Shown here piece after piece: positions 1-6,770 of a DNA stretch of 27,214 nucleotides. Location: contig JBGPKK010000051.1 of assembly GCA_041485905.1 (NCBI GenBank), positions 1 through 27,214 on the forward strand. Reading direction: 5' to 3'. The stretch comes from JAHFUI01 sp041485905. GTDB taxonomy: Bacteria > Acidobacteriota > Vicinamibacteria > Vicinamibacterales > CAVVIG01. Under the pieces are notes generated by a model. It was given only the letters and a program-made list of their open reading frames with translations, was not told where the DNA came from and made no database searches. Made by a program: the position numbers and the translations under genes. Every line of letters begins with the position of its first letter. The first letter of the stretch is position 1.

Positions 1-26
1 AGCCCGTCATCTCGTTCAAAGACTGA

Positions 27-58
27 CCCGCCGGCCCGTGCCGGCGGGTTTATTCTTT
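27..58 (+). terminator. Rho-independent terminator
   Basis: A perfect 9-bp GC stem (CCCGCCGGC at 27-35, GCCGGCGGG at 40-48) closes a CCGT loop. It is followed by a T-rich tract at 49-58. No gene upstream lies in the window, so it probably ends a plus-strand transcript that begins to the left. Confidence 0.8.
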
Positions 59-97
59 AGGGGCAGATCTGATCAAAGCCGGCATTTCGAATTTTGC

Positions 98-172
98 GCC
101 GGGAAGTAGCTATACGACTTAAAATCTTGGGGTTCCGCAAGGGGCGTGTGGGTTCGATTCCCGCCCCCGGCA
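98..172 (+). pseudogene. tRNA-Leu(UAA)-like sequence lacking the D arm
   Basis: The 3' part is a good class II tRNA-Leu: anticodon loop CTTAAAA (118-124, anticodon TAA), a variable arm of 5 bp closed by a GCAA tetraloop (132-145), a T arm (148-164) with loop TTCGATT, and acceptor strand CCCCGGC (165-171) plus discriminator A172. The 5' acceptor strand GCCGGGA (98-104) pairs at six of seven positions. Between it and the anticodon stem (TACGA 113-117 with TCTTG 125-129, one C/T mismatch and a T/G pair) there are only 8 nt (105-112), too few for a D arm. CCA is not encoded. It could be a decayed tRNA, the 3' half of a tRNA left as an attachment-site remnant, or a real D-armless tRNA-like RNA. 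The first two are more likely. Confidence 0.6.
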
Positions 173-196
173 TTGCCGCAAGGCAGCAAGACGCCC

Positions 197-1681
197 CTAT
201 GAAACAACTGTGACGGAGTGCAACCGACTGTCCTCGCGTGTCGCGGGCTGGATGCTGACAGAAGGACCGTGAACCGGCCCGTCAGGACTCTGCGCATCGC
301 TGCTCGTCACGTTTGACAGCACCGCTTCGAGCAGCGGCGTCATCAGTCCGAGCTGTCTCGCTCGAATGACCATGTTCCAGGCCGCCTCAAATTTTTTCCA
401 GCCGGCCGCATAGAAGAAGTGTTTCGCCTGATGCTTCGCCGACCCGTGTGCGAAGGACGCGCGGGCGATCGAGGACCAGCGGTAAAACTCGCGGTACGCC
501 CAGTCGTAGCCCTGCTTCAGCGCCTCGGGACGGAGGCGGTCAGGCTGATACACCACATGGCGCGTGTCGTACATGTCCCAGTTGCGCGTCGTCATCCGTC
601 CCTGCTTCTCGAGGCGCGCGTGAAGTCCCGTGCCGGGATACGGCGTCTGGATGTGAAACGTGGCGGTGGTGAGGCCGTTGGCGATGGCCCAGTCCACGGT
701 GCGTTGAAACACGTCGCCTTCATCATCGTCCATGCCGAAGACGAAGCTGCCGTTGATCATGATGCCGAGGCTGTGGAGGCGCGCGGTCACGGCCGAATAG
801 TCACGGCCGAGATTCTGCCGTTTGCCGCTGCGTCTGAGATTGCCTGGCGTCAGGGTCTCGAAGCCGACGAACAGGCTGCGAAGGCCGGCTTCAGCAGCGC
901 GCTCGATCAGATCGCCGCGCAGAATCGAGTCGACGGTCGCGGCACCCTGGAAGAGCCTGTTCATGCCTGTCATTCCGCTGAAGAGATCACCGGCGAACCG
1001 CGGATCGCCTAGCAGGTGATCGTCGAGAAAGTACAAGTGCCGCCCGGGAAGCCGCGCGATCTCCGCCAGCGCGTCGTCCACGCGCTGGGTGTAGAAGGAT
1101 CGCCCGCCGGTGAAGAACGCATCCTTGTAGCAGAAGTCGCAATGCTGCGGACACCCGCGCGTGACGACGATGGAATTGGGAACGAGGTAGTTGCGGCGGG
1201 CGATCAAATCGCGGCGGATCGGTGGCACGCGGTCCAGTGTCCGTCCACTCGACGACCGGTACACCCGGACCGGACGGCCGGCGCGGAAGTCCGCAAGGAA
1301 CAGTGGAAAGGTCTGCTCGCCCGGCCCGAAAAAGATCGCGTCCGCGTGCGCAGCCGCTTCGTCCGGAAGCGATGTCACGTGCAGCCCGCCGAGCGCGACG
1401 AACACGCCACGAGCCCGGTACCTGTCCGCGATGCGGTACGCGCGGTAGGCGTTCGTGATGTAGACCTGGATGACGACAATGTCGGGCGTGTCGTCGATCC
1501 GCAGAGGCTCGACATGCTCGTCGACGAGCACGGCGTGATCCTCCGGGGTCAGGTACGCCGCGAGCGTGGCCAGGCCCAGCGGCGGGAACAGGGAATATTT
1601 GATGGGACGCCAGAAGGGGCTCGTGGCTTCGGTCAGGGCCGGCAGCACGAACTTTATTCGCAGAGGGCGTGGCGTGCTCAT
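197..1681 (-). CDS. B12-binding domain radical SAM protein
   Basis: This 494-aa protein has an N-terminal cobalamin-binding-like Rossmann region (about residues 8-140, with the VDEHVEPL segment near 53-60). A radical SAM domain follows, with the cluster motif CxxxCxxC at C177, C181 and C184 (context TRGCPQHCDFCYKD). The family uses S-adenosylmethionine and a 4Fe-4S cluster for radical chemistry, often methylation of unactivated carbons or lipid/hopanoid modification. The substrate cannot be read from the sequence. The C-terminal 150 residues resemble the helical tail of DUF4070-like members. The ATG start lies one base after a 17-nt palindrome and behind a TTGACA promoter. The gene is probably transcribed alone, since 204 bp separate it from the upstream hydrolase. 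Confidence 0.88.
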   Translation of the reverse strand: MSTPRPLRIKFVLPALTEATSPFWRPIKYSLFPPLGLATLAAYLTPEDHAVLVDEHVEPLRIDDTPDIVVIQVYITNAYRAYRIADRYRARGVFVALGGLHVTSLPDEAAAHADAIFFGPGEQTFPLFLADFRAGRPVRVYRSSSGRTLDRVPPIRRDLIARRNYLVPNSIVVTRGCPQHCDFCYKDAFFTGGRSFYTQRVDDALAEIARLPGRHLYFLDDHLLGDPRFAGDLFSGMTGMNRLFQGAATVDSILRGDLIERAAEAGLRSLFVGFETLTPGNLRRSGKRQNLGRDYSAVTARLHSLGIMINGSFVFGMDDDEGDVFQRTVDWAIANGLTTATFHIQTPYPGTGLHARLEKQGRMTTRNWDMYDTRHVVYQPDRLRPEALKQGYDWAYREFYRWSSIARASFAHGSAKHQAKHFFYAAGWKKFEAAWNMVIRARQLGLMTPLLEAVLSNVTSSDAQSPDGPVHGPSVSIQPATREDSRLHSVTVVS

Positions 1682-1682
1682 A

Positions 1683-1723
1683 ACTTTACATTGTAAAGTA
1701 TTTTGTATTGATCGTCATGTCAA
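1683..1723 (-). promoter_or_regulatory. Promoter with 17-nt palindromic operator for the radical SAM gene
   Basis: On the minus strand a perfect -35 TTGACA (1723-1718) is followed after 17 nt by TACTTT (1700-1695) as -10. A perfect palindrome, ACTTTACA-T-TGTAAAGT (1683-1699), overlaps the -10 and the predicted start site and ends one base before the ATG (1681). This is the usual placement for a repressor that blocks RNA polymerase. The TTTACA/TGTAAA half-sites recall BlaI/PadR-like operators, but the regulator is not identified. Confidence 0.6.
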
Positions 1724-1885
1724 CCCGGATGAAGCGACTGTTTGACGTGATTGGAGCTCGCGGACCACGGTCAACCAAGCCAGGACGACTGGGCACGAAG
1801 CCGCTGGTAGCGACAACAACAAGACACGAGAGAGATTCCGCGGCTGTCTGCGTTCCCTGCAGTCTGCGATCTCGATGGAGGTTGT

Positions 1886-2797
1886 TCAGCCCCGCACGTA
1901 TTTGTTGAACCAATCGATCGTGCGCTGCCAGGCCTGATCGGCCGCGGCTTTGTTGTAGCGTTCCGGCGTCGCGTCGTTGTTGAAGCCGTGAACGGCGCCC
2001 GGATAGATGTGGCCTTCGTGGGGAACATTGGCGGCTTTCAAGGCCGCGTCGTACGCGGGCCACGCGGACGCCAATGCGGTGTCGAGCTCGCCGTGATGGA
2101 CCAGAATCGCGGCTTTGATCTTCGGAATGTCTGCGGTGGGGGGAGCTCCACCGTAAAACGGTGCGGCCGCGGCCAGATCGGCCCCGAGCCGGACGGCCAG
2201 CGTATTGGCGATGCCGCCGCCGTAACAGAAACCGGTCACGCCGATCTTGCCCGTGCAGTCGGCGCGCGATTTCAGCCAAAGCGCGGACGCCACGAAATCC
2301 TCGGTCTTCTTGGCTGTATCGACCTTGGCGAAGAGCTGGCCACCCTGGTTGTCATCGCCCGGATAGCCTCCCACTGAGGTGAGCGCGTCCGGTGCAAACG
2401 CCATGAAGTTCGCAAGGGCGAAGCGCCGCGCAATATCCTCGATATGGGGATTGAGGCCCCGATTCTCGTGCACGACGAGAATGCCAGGCAGTTTTGCCGC
2501 GGTCGCCGCTCGCGTATCGGCGCTGAAGGGACGGACGAGATAGCCCTTGACGCTCCCATTCCCTTGGGGAGAGGGAACGGTCACGTAGCTGGCCTTGATC
2601 CGATCGTCGGTTTTGGACACCTGCTGCGCCAAGGCGTAGTTCGGCATCAGCGCCTCGACGATCGCTCCCGCCGTGAGACCGACTACGGCAAATCGTTTCG
2701 TGCCGTTCAAAAAGTCGCGGCGGCTGATCTCACCGTGAATATAGCGGTTATAGAGCTCGATGGCCTCGTTCGGAAGCCTGGGTCTTTCTGGGTGCAT
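1886..2797 (-). CDS. Dienelactone hydrolase family protein, Tat-exported
   Basis: This 303-aa alpha/beta hydrolase has the dienelactone hydrolase triad in order: C191 in GFCYGGG, D239 in HGELD and H270 in AVHGFNN. The conserved glutamate is E111 in VVHENRG. The family opens lactone rings such as carboxymuconate dienelactone, and related members act on other esters. An N-terminal extension of about 65 residues holds a twin-arginine motif (SRRDFLNG, residues 25-32) and a hydrophobic stretch, so the enzyme should be exported folded by the Tat system. The ATG is preceded by a strong AGGAGG. The gene is divergent from the NHL protein at 2890. Substrate unknown. Confidence 0.88.
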   Translation of the reverse strand: MHPERPRLPNEAIELYNRYIHGEISRRDFLNGTKRFAVVGLTAGAIVEALMPNYALAQQVSKTDDRIKASYVTVPSPQGNGSVKGYLVRPFSADTRAATAAKLPGILVVHENRGLNPHIEDIARRFALANFMAFAPDALTSVGGYPGDDNQGGQLFAKVDTAKKTEDFVASALWLKSRADCTGKIGVTGFCYGGGIANTLAVRLGADLAAAAPFYGGAPPTADIPKIKAAILVHHGELDTALASAWPAYDAALKAANVPHEGHIYPGAVHGFNNDATPERYNKAAADQAWQRTIDWFNKYVRG

Positions 2798-2889
2798 CGG
2801 AGCGCCTCCTTTTCGGTGGAGAATACCACGTCCGAGAACGGATGGACCCGCGCGGGGAACATGGCTCTCGTGACAGGAGGAAGGATCAC

Positions 2890-4041
2890 ATGAGGCGAGT
2901 GCTTGGAGCGACTGTCGTCTTGTTGGCGTGGACCAGTGTCGTCATCGGTCCGGGCCATCCCCGCATGGAGACAGCGGAGGCGCAAGAGCGTCCATCGGCC
3001 GCGCGCGAGGCCCCGACATTCAAGGTGGACCCGGCGTGGCCGAAGATCCCGAACAACTGGCAGTTTGGACAGGTGGCCAGCGTCTCCGTCGATGCGCAGG
3101 ATCACGTGTGGGTGTTGCAGCGCCCGGGCACGTTGAGCCCGGAGGAGAAAGCCAGGGCCGCTCCCCCGCTCCTGGAGTTCGACGCGGCGGGCAATTTCAT
3201 CCAGGCCTGGGGTGGACCGGGCCAGGGGTACGAATGGCCCAACTCAGAGCACGGCGTGTACGTCGACCCGAAAGGCTTCGTGTGGATCGGCGGCAACGGC
3301 GCCAACGACCATCACGTGCTCAAGTTTACGAAGGCCGGGAAGTTTGTGATGCAAATCGGCCGGGCTGGCCAGAGCAAAGGCAACGCCGACACGCAGAACC
3401 TGAACCAGCCGGCGGACACGTTCGTGTACGCCAGAACGAATGAGCTCTTCGTTGCCGACGGCTATGGCAACCGCCGTGTGATTGTGTTCGACGCGGACAC
3501 CGGCAGGTTCAAGCGGATGTGGGGCGCATTCGGCAACGTGCCGACCGACACCCCGCCAGACCCTGCGCTTCCCGACGCGGACGAAAAAGGCGCGCCGCAG
3601 TTCGTTCAGCCGGTGCACGCGGCCCGCGTGTCGAATGACGGGCTCGTGTATGTGTCCGACCGAGGCGGCAAGCGCGTGCAGGTATTCACACTGGATGGCA
3701 AATACGTGACGCAGGTCTTCATCGGCCGGGAATGCAAGGCACCGGGATGCGGTAACGGCACGACGGCCGCGAGCACCGCGTTCTCGCCAGACCCGGAACA
3801 GCGGTTCCTGTACGTCGGCAACCGGAGCCAGGCCAAGGTCATGGTGTTCAACCGCGGAACGCTGGAGCTCCTTGGTTCGTTCGGACAATGGGGTTCGGTG
3901 CCAGGGGAGTTCGGCACGCTCCACCACATGGCCGCCGATTCGAAAGGCAACCTCTACGTGACGGAAGTCACTCCCCTCAAGCCGGAGAACAGACGGATCC
4001 AGAAATTCACGCTCATGACGTCGCCGACGCCGGTGAAGTGA
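2890..4041 (+). CDS. Secreted NHL-repeat beta-propeller, PAL-like
   Basis: A 383-aa protein with a signal peptide (about residues 1-34) and NHL-type repeats forming a six-bladed propeller. It carries a DGYGNRRV motif, resembling the DGYxNSR segment that holds the catalytic tyrosine of peptidyl-alpha-hydroxyglycine amidating lyase (PAL). Histidines precede blades in SEHGVYVD, PVHAARV and LHHMAAD, where PAL places its zinc ligands. Activity is not proven, and NHL propellers also serve as binding scaffolds. The ATG at 2890 was chosen because a good SD (GGAGGAAGG) precedes it and the signal peptide begins there. The stop lies 4 bp from the stop of the convergent DUF3089 gene, with no hairpin between. 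Confidence 0.8.
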   Translation: MRRVLGATVVLLAWTSVVIGPGHPRMETAEAQERPSAAREAPTFKVDPAWPKIPNNWQFGQVASVSVDAQDHVWVLQRPGTLSPEEKARAAPPLLEFDAAGNFIQAWGGPGQGYEWPNSEHGVYVDPKGFVWIGGNGANDHHVLKFTKAGKFVMQIGRAGQSKGNADTQNLNQPADTFVYARTNELFVADGYGNRRVIVFDADTGRFKRMWGAFGNVPTDTPPDPALPDADEKGAPQFVQPVHAARVSNDGLVYVSDRGGKRVQVFTLDGKYVTQVFIGRECKAPGCGNGTTAASTAFSPDPEQRFLYVGNRSQAKVMVFNRGTLELLGSFGQWGSVPGEFGTLHHMAADSKGNLYVTEVTPLKPENRRIQKFTLMTSPTPVK

Positions 4042-4045
4042 ACGG

Positions 4046-5263
4046 CTACTTCCTGCCCTTCGCCGTGGTCGCGAGCCACGCCTTCGCCTGCTGGCGCACG
4101 ATATCAACCAGATTGCCCATCGCAAGGTTGACATCGATCAGATGCAGGCCCCAGTTCGTCAGCACCTGACCGTTCGCGGCGATGTCGCCGACGATGTCGT
4201 CGGCGCGCGGATCGGATGGATCGCCGTGCACCGTGATTTCCAGATACGTGGCGTTGTCGTTGGACGCGCATCGCGCCGTCAGCAGCCCGGGCACGCTGAC
4301 CCATGGCGTCTCAACCGGCCGCTCGGGGACCACCCATGGCTTGGGCGGCGTCGTCGCAATGATGGTGCTGCCCTCTTTGGAGAGATAGGCGTGCAGTTCG
4401 CCGCTGCCACCGCCGAGCGCCGCCGGGTTCGTGCACGCGGCGACCATGTTCGGATCGGCGACCTTCCCGAACAGCGTGTTGGCGGGCGGCGGCAGAGTCG
4501 AACGGAACGACGCGTACGAGATGACGCATCCGGTCTGCGACGCGGAACGGCAGAGCGGCACGTGCTGGAACGCGCCGCCGGTGTCCTTCCCGCGCGGAAC
4601 GGCCAGTGTGGTACCGAGGAGGAGAGCCGACACCATTCGCGACTGGACCGGCTTGCCGTCAATCTCGTTGCGAATGAGATCCGCGAGGATGAACGAGCCT
4701 TGCGAGTGGCCGACGAGCACGAAGCCGCGTCCGTTGTTGTCGTGCTCGAGGTAATAGCGCCAGGCATCACGCACGTCGTCGTACTGGACGCCCTGCCCCA
4801 GCGTGTCGCCGCCGATGCCGGCGGCAAGTCTGGTGCGCAGACCGGCCAGCGTGACCTGTCGATACAGCGGCGCGTACGGACGACACGCCGATCCGAAACG
4901 CGCGAACTGTTGCCGGATGACGTTCAACTCGGCCGGATCGGCGGTCATGTCGCTGTTCGGCGTCGGGTCGGTGGACACTGTCGGGTAGACGTAGAAACAA
5001 TCGATCGGCGCCCCTGGGGCGGCCGTCCATTTCTCCCGCGTCAACTTGCCGTCGGCCGCGACGACGGTCGTCGCGAGATCGACATCGCACGCGTCTTTGC
5101 CCGGCCTGCCCGGCCGGCACAGCCACGACTTGCCGTCGGCGTAATCGTTTGGCTGCTCGACCGCTGGTGGTGCGGGGGCCGGTGCGGTCCGCGATTGGGC
5201 CCAAGCCGTTCCTGCCGGAGAGAGACCTGCGGCGAGCGCGACACTGATCAGATATTTCGACAC
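4046..5263 (-). CDS. Secreted DUF3089 alpha/beta hydrolase
   Basis: A 405-aa protein with a signal peptide (about 1-23), then a DUF3089-type alpha/beta-hydrolase domain. The nucleophile elbow is GHSQGS with S187. Phrases such as CFYVYPTVSTDPTPNSDM and FARFGSACRPYAPLYRQ are typical of the family. DUF3089 proteins resemble lipases/esterases, and their natural substrates are not established. The start is GTG at 5263, 5-6 nt after AGGAGG; an ATG two bases away is out of frame. The gene follows the small secreted gene by 21 bp on the same strand and should be co-transcribed from the operator-bearing promoter at 5748-5775. Confidence 0.86.
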   Translation of the reverse strand: MSKYLISVALAAGLSPAGTAWAQSRTAPAPAPPAVEQPNDYADGKSWLCRPGRPGKDACDVDLATTVVAADGKLTREKWTAAPGAPIDCFYVYPTVSTDPTPNSDMTADPAELNVIRQQFARFGSACRPYAPLYRQVTLAGLRTRLAAGIGGDTLGQGVQYDDVRDAWRYYLEHDNNGRGFVLVGHSQGSFILADLIRNEIDGKPVQSRMVSALLLGTTLAVPRGKDTGGAFQHVPLCRSASQTGCVISYASFRSTLPPPANTLFGKVADPNMVAACTNPAALGGGSGELHAYLSKEGSTIIATTPPKPWVVPERPVETPWVSVPGLLTARCASNDNATYLEITVHGDPSDPRADDIVGDIAANGQVLTNWGLHLIDVNLAMGNLVDIVRQQAKAWLATTAKGRK

Positions 5264-5284
5264 ATGAGCCTCCTGGTCACGCTT

Positions 5285-5707
5285 TCATTGGCGCTTGGCG
5301 GTAAACGTGCCGTCGCCTAGAACGCCAAGCTTCACCGTACCCTTCATCGCATCCTTGCTCTCGATCGTGCCCGCGTAGGTGACATCGATATGCAGGCATT
5401 GGACGTCAACACCGAACGACAGGCTGATGTCCCGGCCTTTCACCGAACCGGTCAAGTCCGCCTCGCCGAGCTGACCCGAGTAGTGTCCGGTGAGCTTCTC
5501 ACCCTCCTGCTTGAAGGTGAAGGTCGGCGTGCCGCCGCCGGCGCTGGTTTCCACCTGAAACGTCCACTTGCCCGTGACGTCGAACCTGGCGGCGTCCTGT
5601 CCCGCCATCAGGGCCGGGCGTCTCACGGGCATCGCGGGCGCCGCGGCGACCGTCCCTGCGAGAGACAGACTCGCAACAAGCGCACCGCTGACAACATGTT
5701 TCAACAT
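5285..5707 (-). CDS. Small secreted protein, unknown function
   Basis: A 140-aa protein with a signal peptide (about 1-23) and a mature part built like a small beta-barrel or lipocalin-like domain, beginning DVTGKWTFQVETSAGGGTP and followed by FTFKQEGEKLTGHYSG. Such proteins are frequent in Acidobacteriota but have no assigned role. I placed the start at the ATG at 5707 because AAGGAGG lies 5 nt upstream and the signal peptide starts there; a longer reading frame to 5860 would run through the operator and promoter. It is the first gene of a unit with the DUF3089 hydrolase. Confidence 0.8.
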   Translation of the reverse strand: MLKHVVSGALVASLSLAGTVAAAPAMPVRRPALMAGQDAARFDVTGKWTFQVETSAGGGTPTFTFKQEGEKLTGHYSGQLGEADLTGSVKGRDISLSFGVDVQCLHIDVTYAGTIESKDAMKGTVKLGVLGDGTFTAKRQ

Positions 5708-5747
5708 GTGAGCCTCCTTCCAGTGGACCGCCGGACGTTCCCATCCT

Positions 5748-5775
5748 ACCGACCGGTCGGTTTGGCCGAAGCATA
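5748..5775 (-). promoter_or_regulatory. TetR-type operator and -10 for the 5707 operon
   Basis: The perfect 14-nt palindrome ACCGACCGGTCGGT lies at 5748-5761. On the minus strand the -10 hexamer TATGCT (5775-5770) ends 8 nt upstream of it, so the palindrome covers the expected transcription start. The start codon is 41 nt downstream. The TonB-receptor promoter has the same hexamer, spacing and palindrome (16807-16834). No convincing -35 is seen, which fits an activator-independent weak promoter or an alternative sigma factor. Confidence 0.7.
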
Positions 5776-5795
5776 CCATTTCATCCCGAGCAGCC

Positions 5796-5823
5796 TTGAC
5801 ATCCGACTGCAGGATGTCAGAAT
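5796..5823 (+). promoter_or_regulatory. Promoter with inverted repeat for the 5845 operon
   Basis: A -35 TTGACA (5796-5801) is separated by 16 nt from CAGAAT (5818-5823). An 8-bp inverted repeat overlaps both elements: TGACATCC at 5797-5804 and GGATGTCA at 5812-5819, with a 7-nt spacer. It could bind a repressor different from that of the neighbouring palindrome at 5748. The promoter is divergent from that of the 5707 gene. Confidence 0.5.
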
Positions 5824-5844
5824 TGTTGCCAATTGGGAGGACGC

Positions 5845-6726
5845 GTGTCTCGACGGTCAAGCCCGCTCAACACAGTCATCATTGCGGCAGTCGCTGCCGC
5901 CGTTGGAGCGCTGTTGACGGCTGCCGCGAGCACGCTGTCCGGCCAGGGCCAGATTGCCGCGTATCGCGCGCCCCGCACGGCGGACGGCAAACCCGACTTG
6001 AACGGTATCTGGCAGGCGGTCAACGAAGCCAACTTCGACCTCGAGATGCACATGGCGCGGCCGGCGATGGCCCTTCGGCCGGGACCGTACGGTCCGCTGC
6101 CGGCGGCGCCAGTGCTGGCGTGGGGCGCAGTCGGCGCGGTTCCGCCCGGCACGGGCGTGGTCGACGGGGGCGCGATTCCGTACACGCCGGAGGCGCTGGC
6201 GAGGAAAAAGGACAACCACGAGCACTGGCTCGAGCGCGATCCCGAAATCAAGTGCTATCTGCCCGGGGTGCCGCGCGCGACCTACATGCCGTATCCGTTC
6301 CAGATCCTTCAGAGCGCGAGCGCGTTCTTCATCGCCTACGAGTACGCGGGCGCGACCCGCAACATCTATCTGAAGGATCCCGGACGGCCGCCCGTCGATG
6401 CGTGGATGGGACAGTCGGTCGGCCGGTGGGAGGGCGACACGTTCGTGGTCGATGCCACCGGGTTCAACGAGTCGAGCTGGTTCGATCGGTCCGGCAATTT
6501 CCACAGCGACGCGCTGCACGTCGTCGAGCGCTACACCCGGGCGGCGCCCGACGTACTGAGCTACGAAGCGACGATCGAAGACAGGAACGTGTTCACGCGG
6601 CCCTGGAAAATCAGCATGCCGCTGTATCGGCGTCTCGAGAAGAACGCGCAGTTGATGGATTTCAAGTGCGCGGAGTTCGTGGAAGAGCTGCTCTACGGCC
6701 AGTGGCGGAAGGCACCACTCAAATGA
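5845..6726 (+). CDS. Secreted 'DGKPDLNGIW' family protein, unknown function
   Basis: A 293-aa exported protein with an N-terminal hydrophobic segment (about residues 10-32), then the family start motif RTADGKPDLNGIWQ. The C-terminal half has the family core: GQSVGRWEGDTFVVDATGF, HVVERYTR and FTRPW. Two paralogues sit in this window (6771 and 21067). I know no biochemical function for the family; members are common in Acidobacteriota and often flank Oar-like receptors and DUF6152 genes. The start is GTG at 5845, 5 nt after GGGAGGA; an earlier TTG would run through this SD. It is the first gene of a three-gene unit; the next begins 44 bp after its stop. Confidence 0.8.
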   Translation: MSRRSSPLNTVIIAAVAAAVGALLTAAASTLSGQGQIAAYRAPRTADGKPDLNGIWQAVNEANFDLEMHMARPAMALRPGPYGPLPAAPVLAWGAVGAVPPGTGVVDGGAIPYTPEALARKKDNHEHWLERDPEIKCYLPGVPRATYMPYPFQILQSASAFFIAYEYAGATRNIYLKDPGRPPVDAWMGQSVGRWEGDTFVVDATGFNESSWFDRSGNFHSDALHVVERYTRAAPDVLSYEATIEDRNVFTRPWKISMPLYRRLEKNAQLMDFKCAEFVEELLYGQWRKAPLK

Positions 6727-6730
6727 GTGC

Positions 6731-6758
6731 AAAGTTCAAAGTGCAAAGTTTAAAGTTT
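6731..6758 (+). repeat. Four tandem heptamers (AAAGTTC type)
   Basis: The units AAAGTTC, AAAGTGC, AAAGTTT and AAAGTTT lie head to tail, filling most of the gap between two operon genes. They end directly at the GGAGG ribosome-binding site (6759-6763) of the 6771 gene. A related heptamer array is at 18700-18720. Confidence 0.75.
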
Positions 6759-6770
6759 GGAGGTTCGCGT

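Noticed and set aside
98..172. 3' end of a tmRNA (ssrA), considered because tmRNA also lacks a D stem
   Set aside because: A normal anticodon loop and class II variable arm are present, and there is no tag-reading frame or pseudoknot region upstream.
73..297. Minus-strand frame with GGGNRTHTPLAEPQDFKS
   Set aside because: This is the known false translation of a tRNA-Leu gene; it marks the tRNA-like sequence rather than a protein.
4142..5320. A 392-codon plus-strand frame
   Set aside because: Antisense shadow of the DUF3089 gene, with no recognisable domain.
5796..6770. Fusion frame running from 5796 into the 6771 gene
   Set aside because: Its first part overlaps the 5845 gene in another frame and only then enters the real 6771 coding sequence; the SD and signal peptide set the start at 6771.
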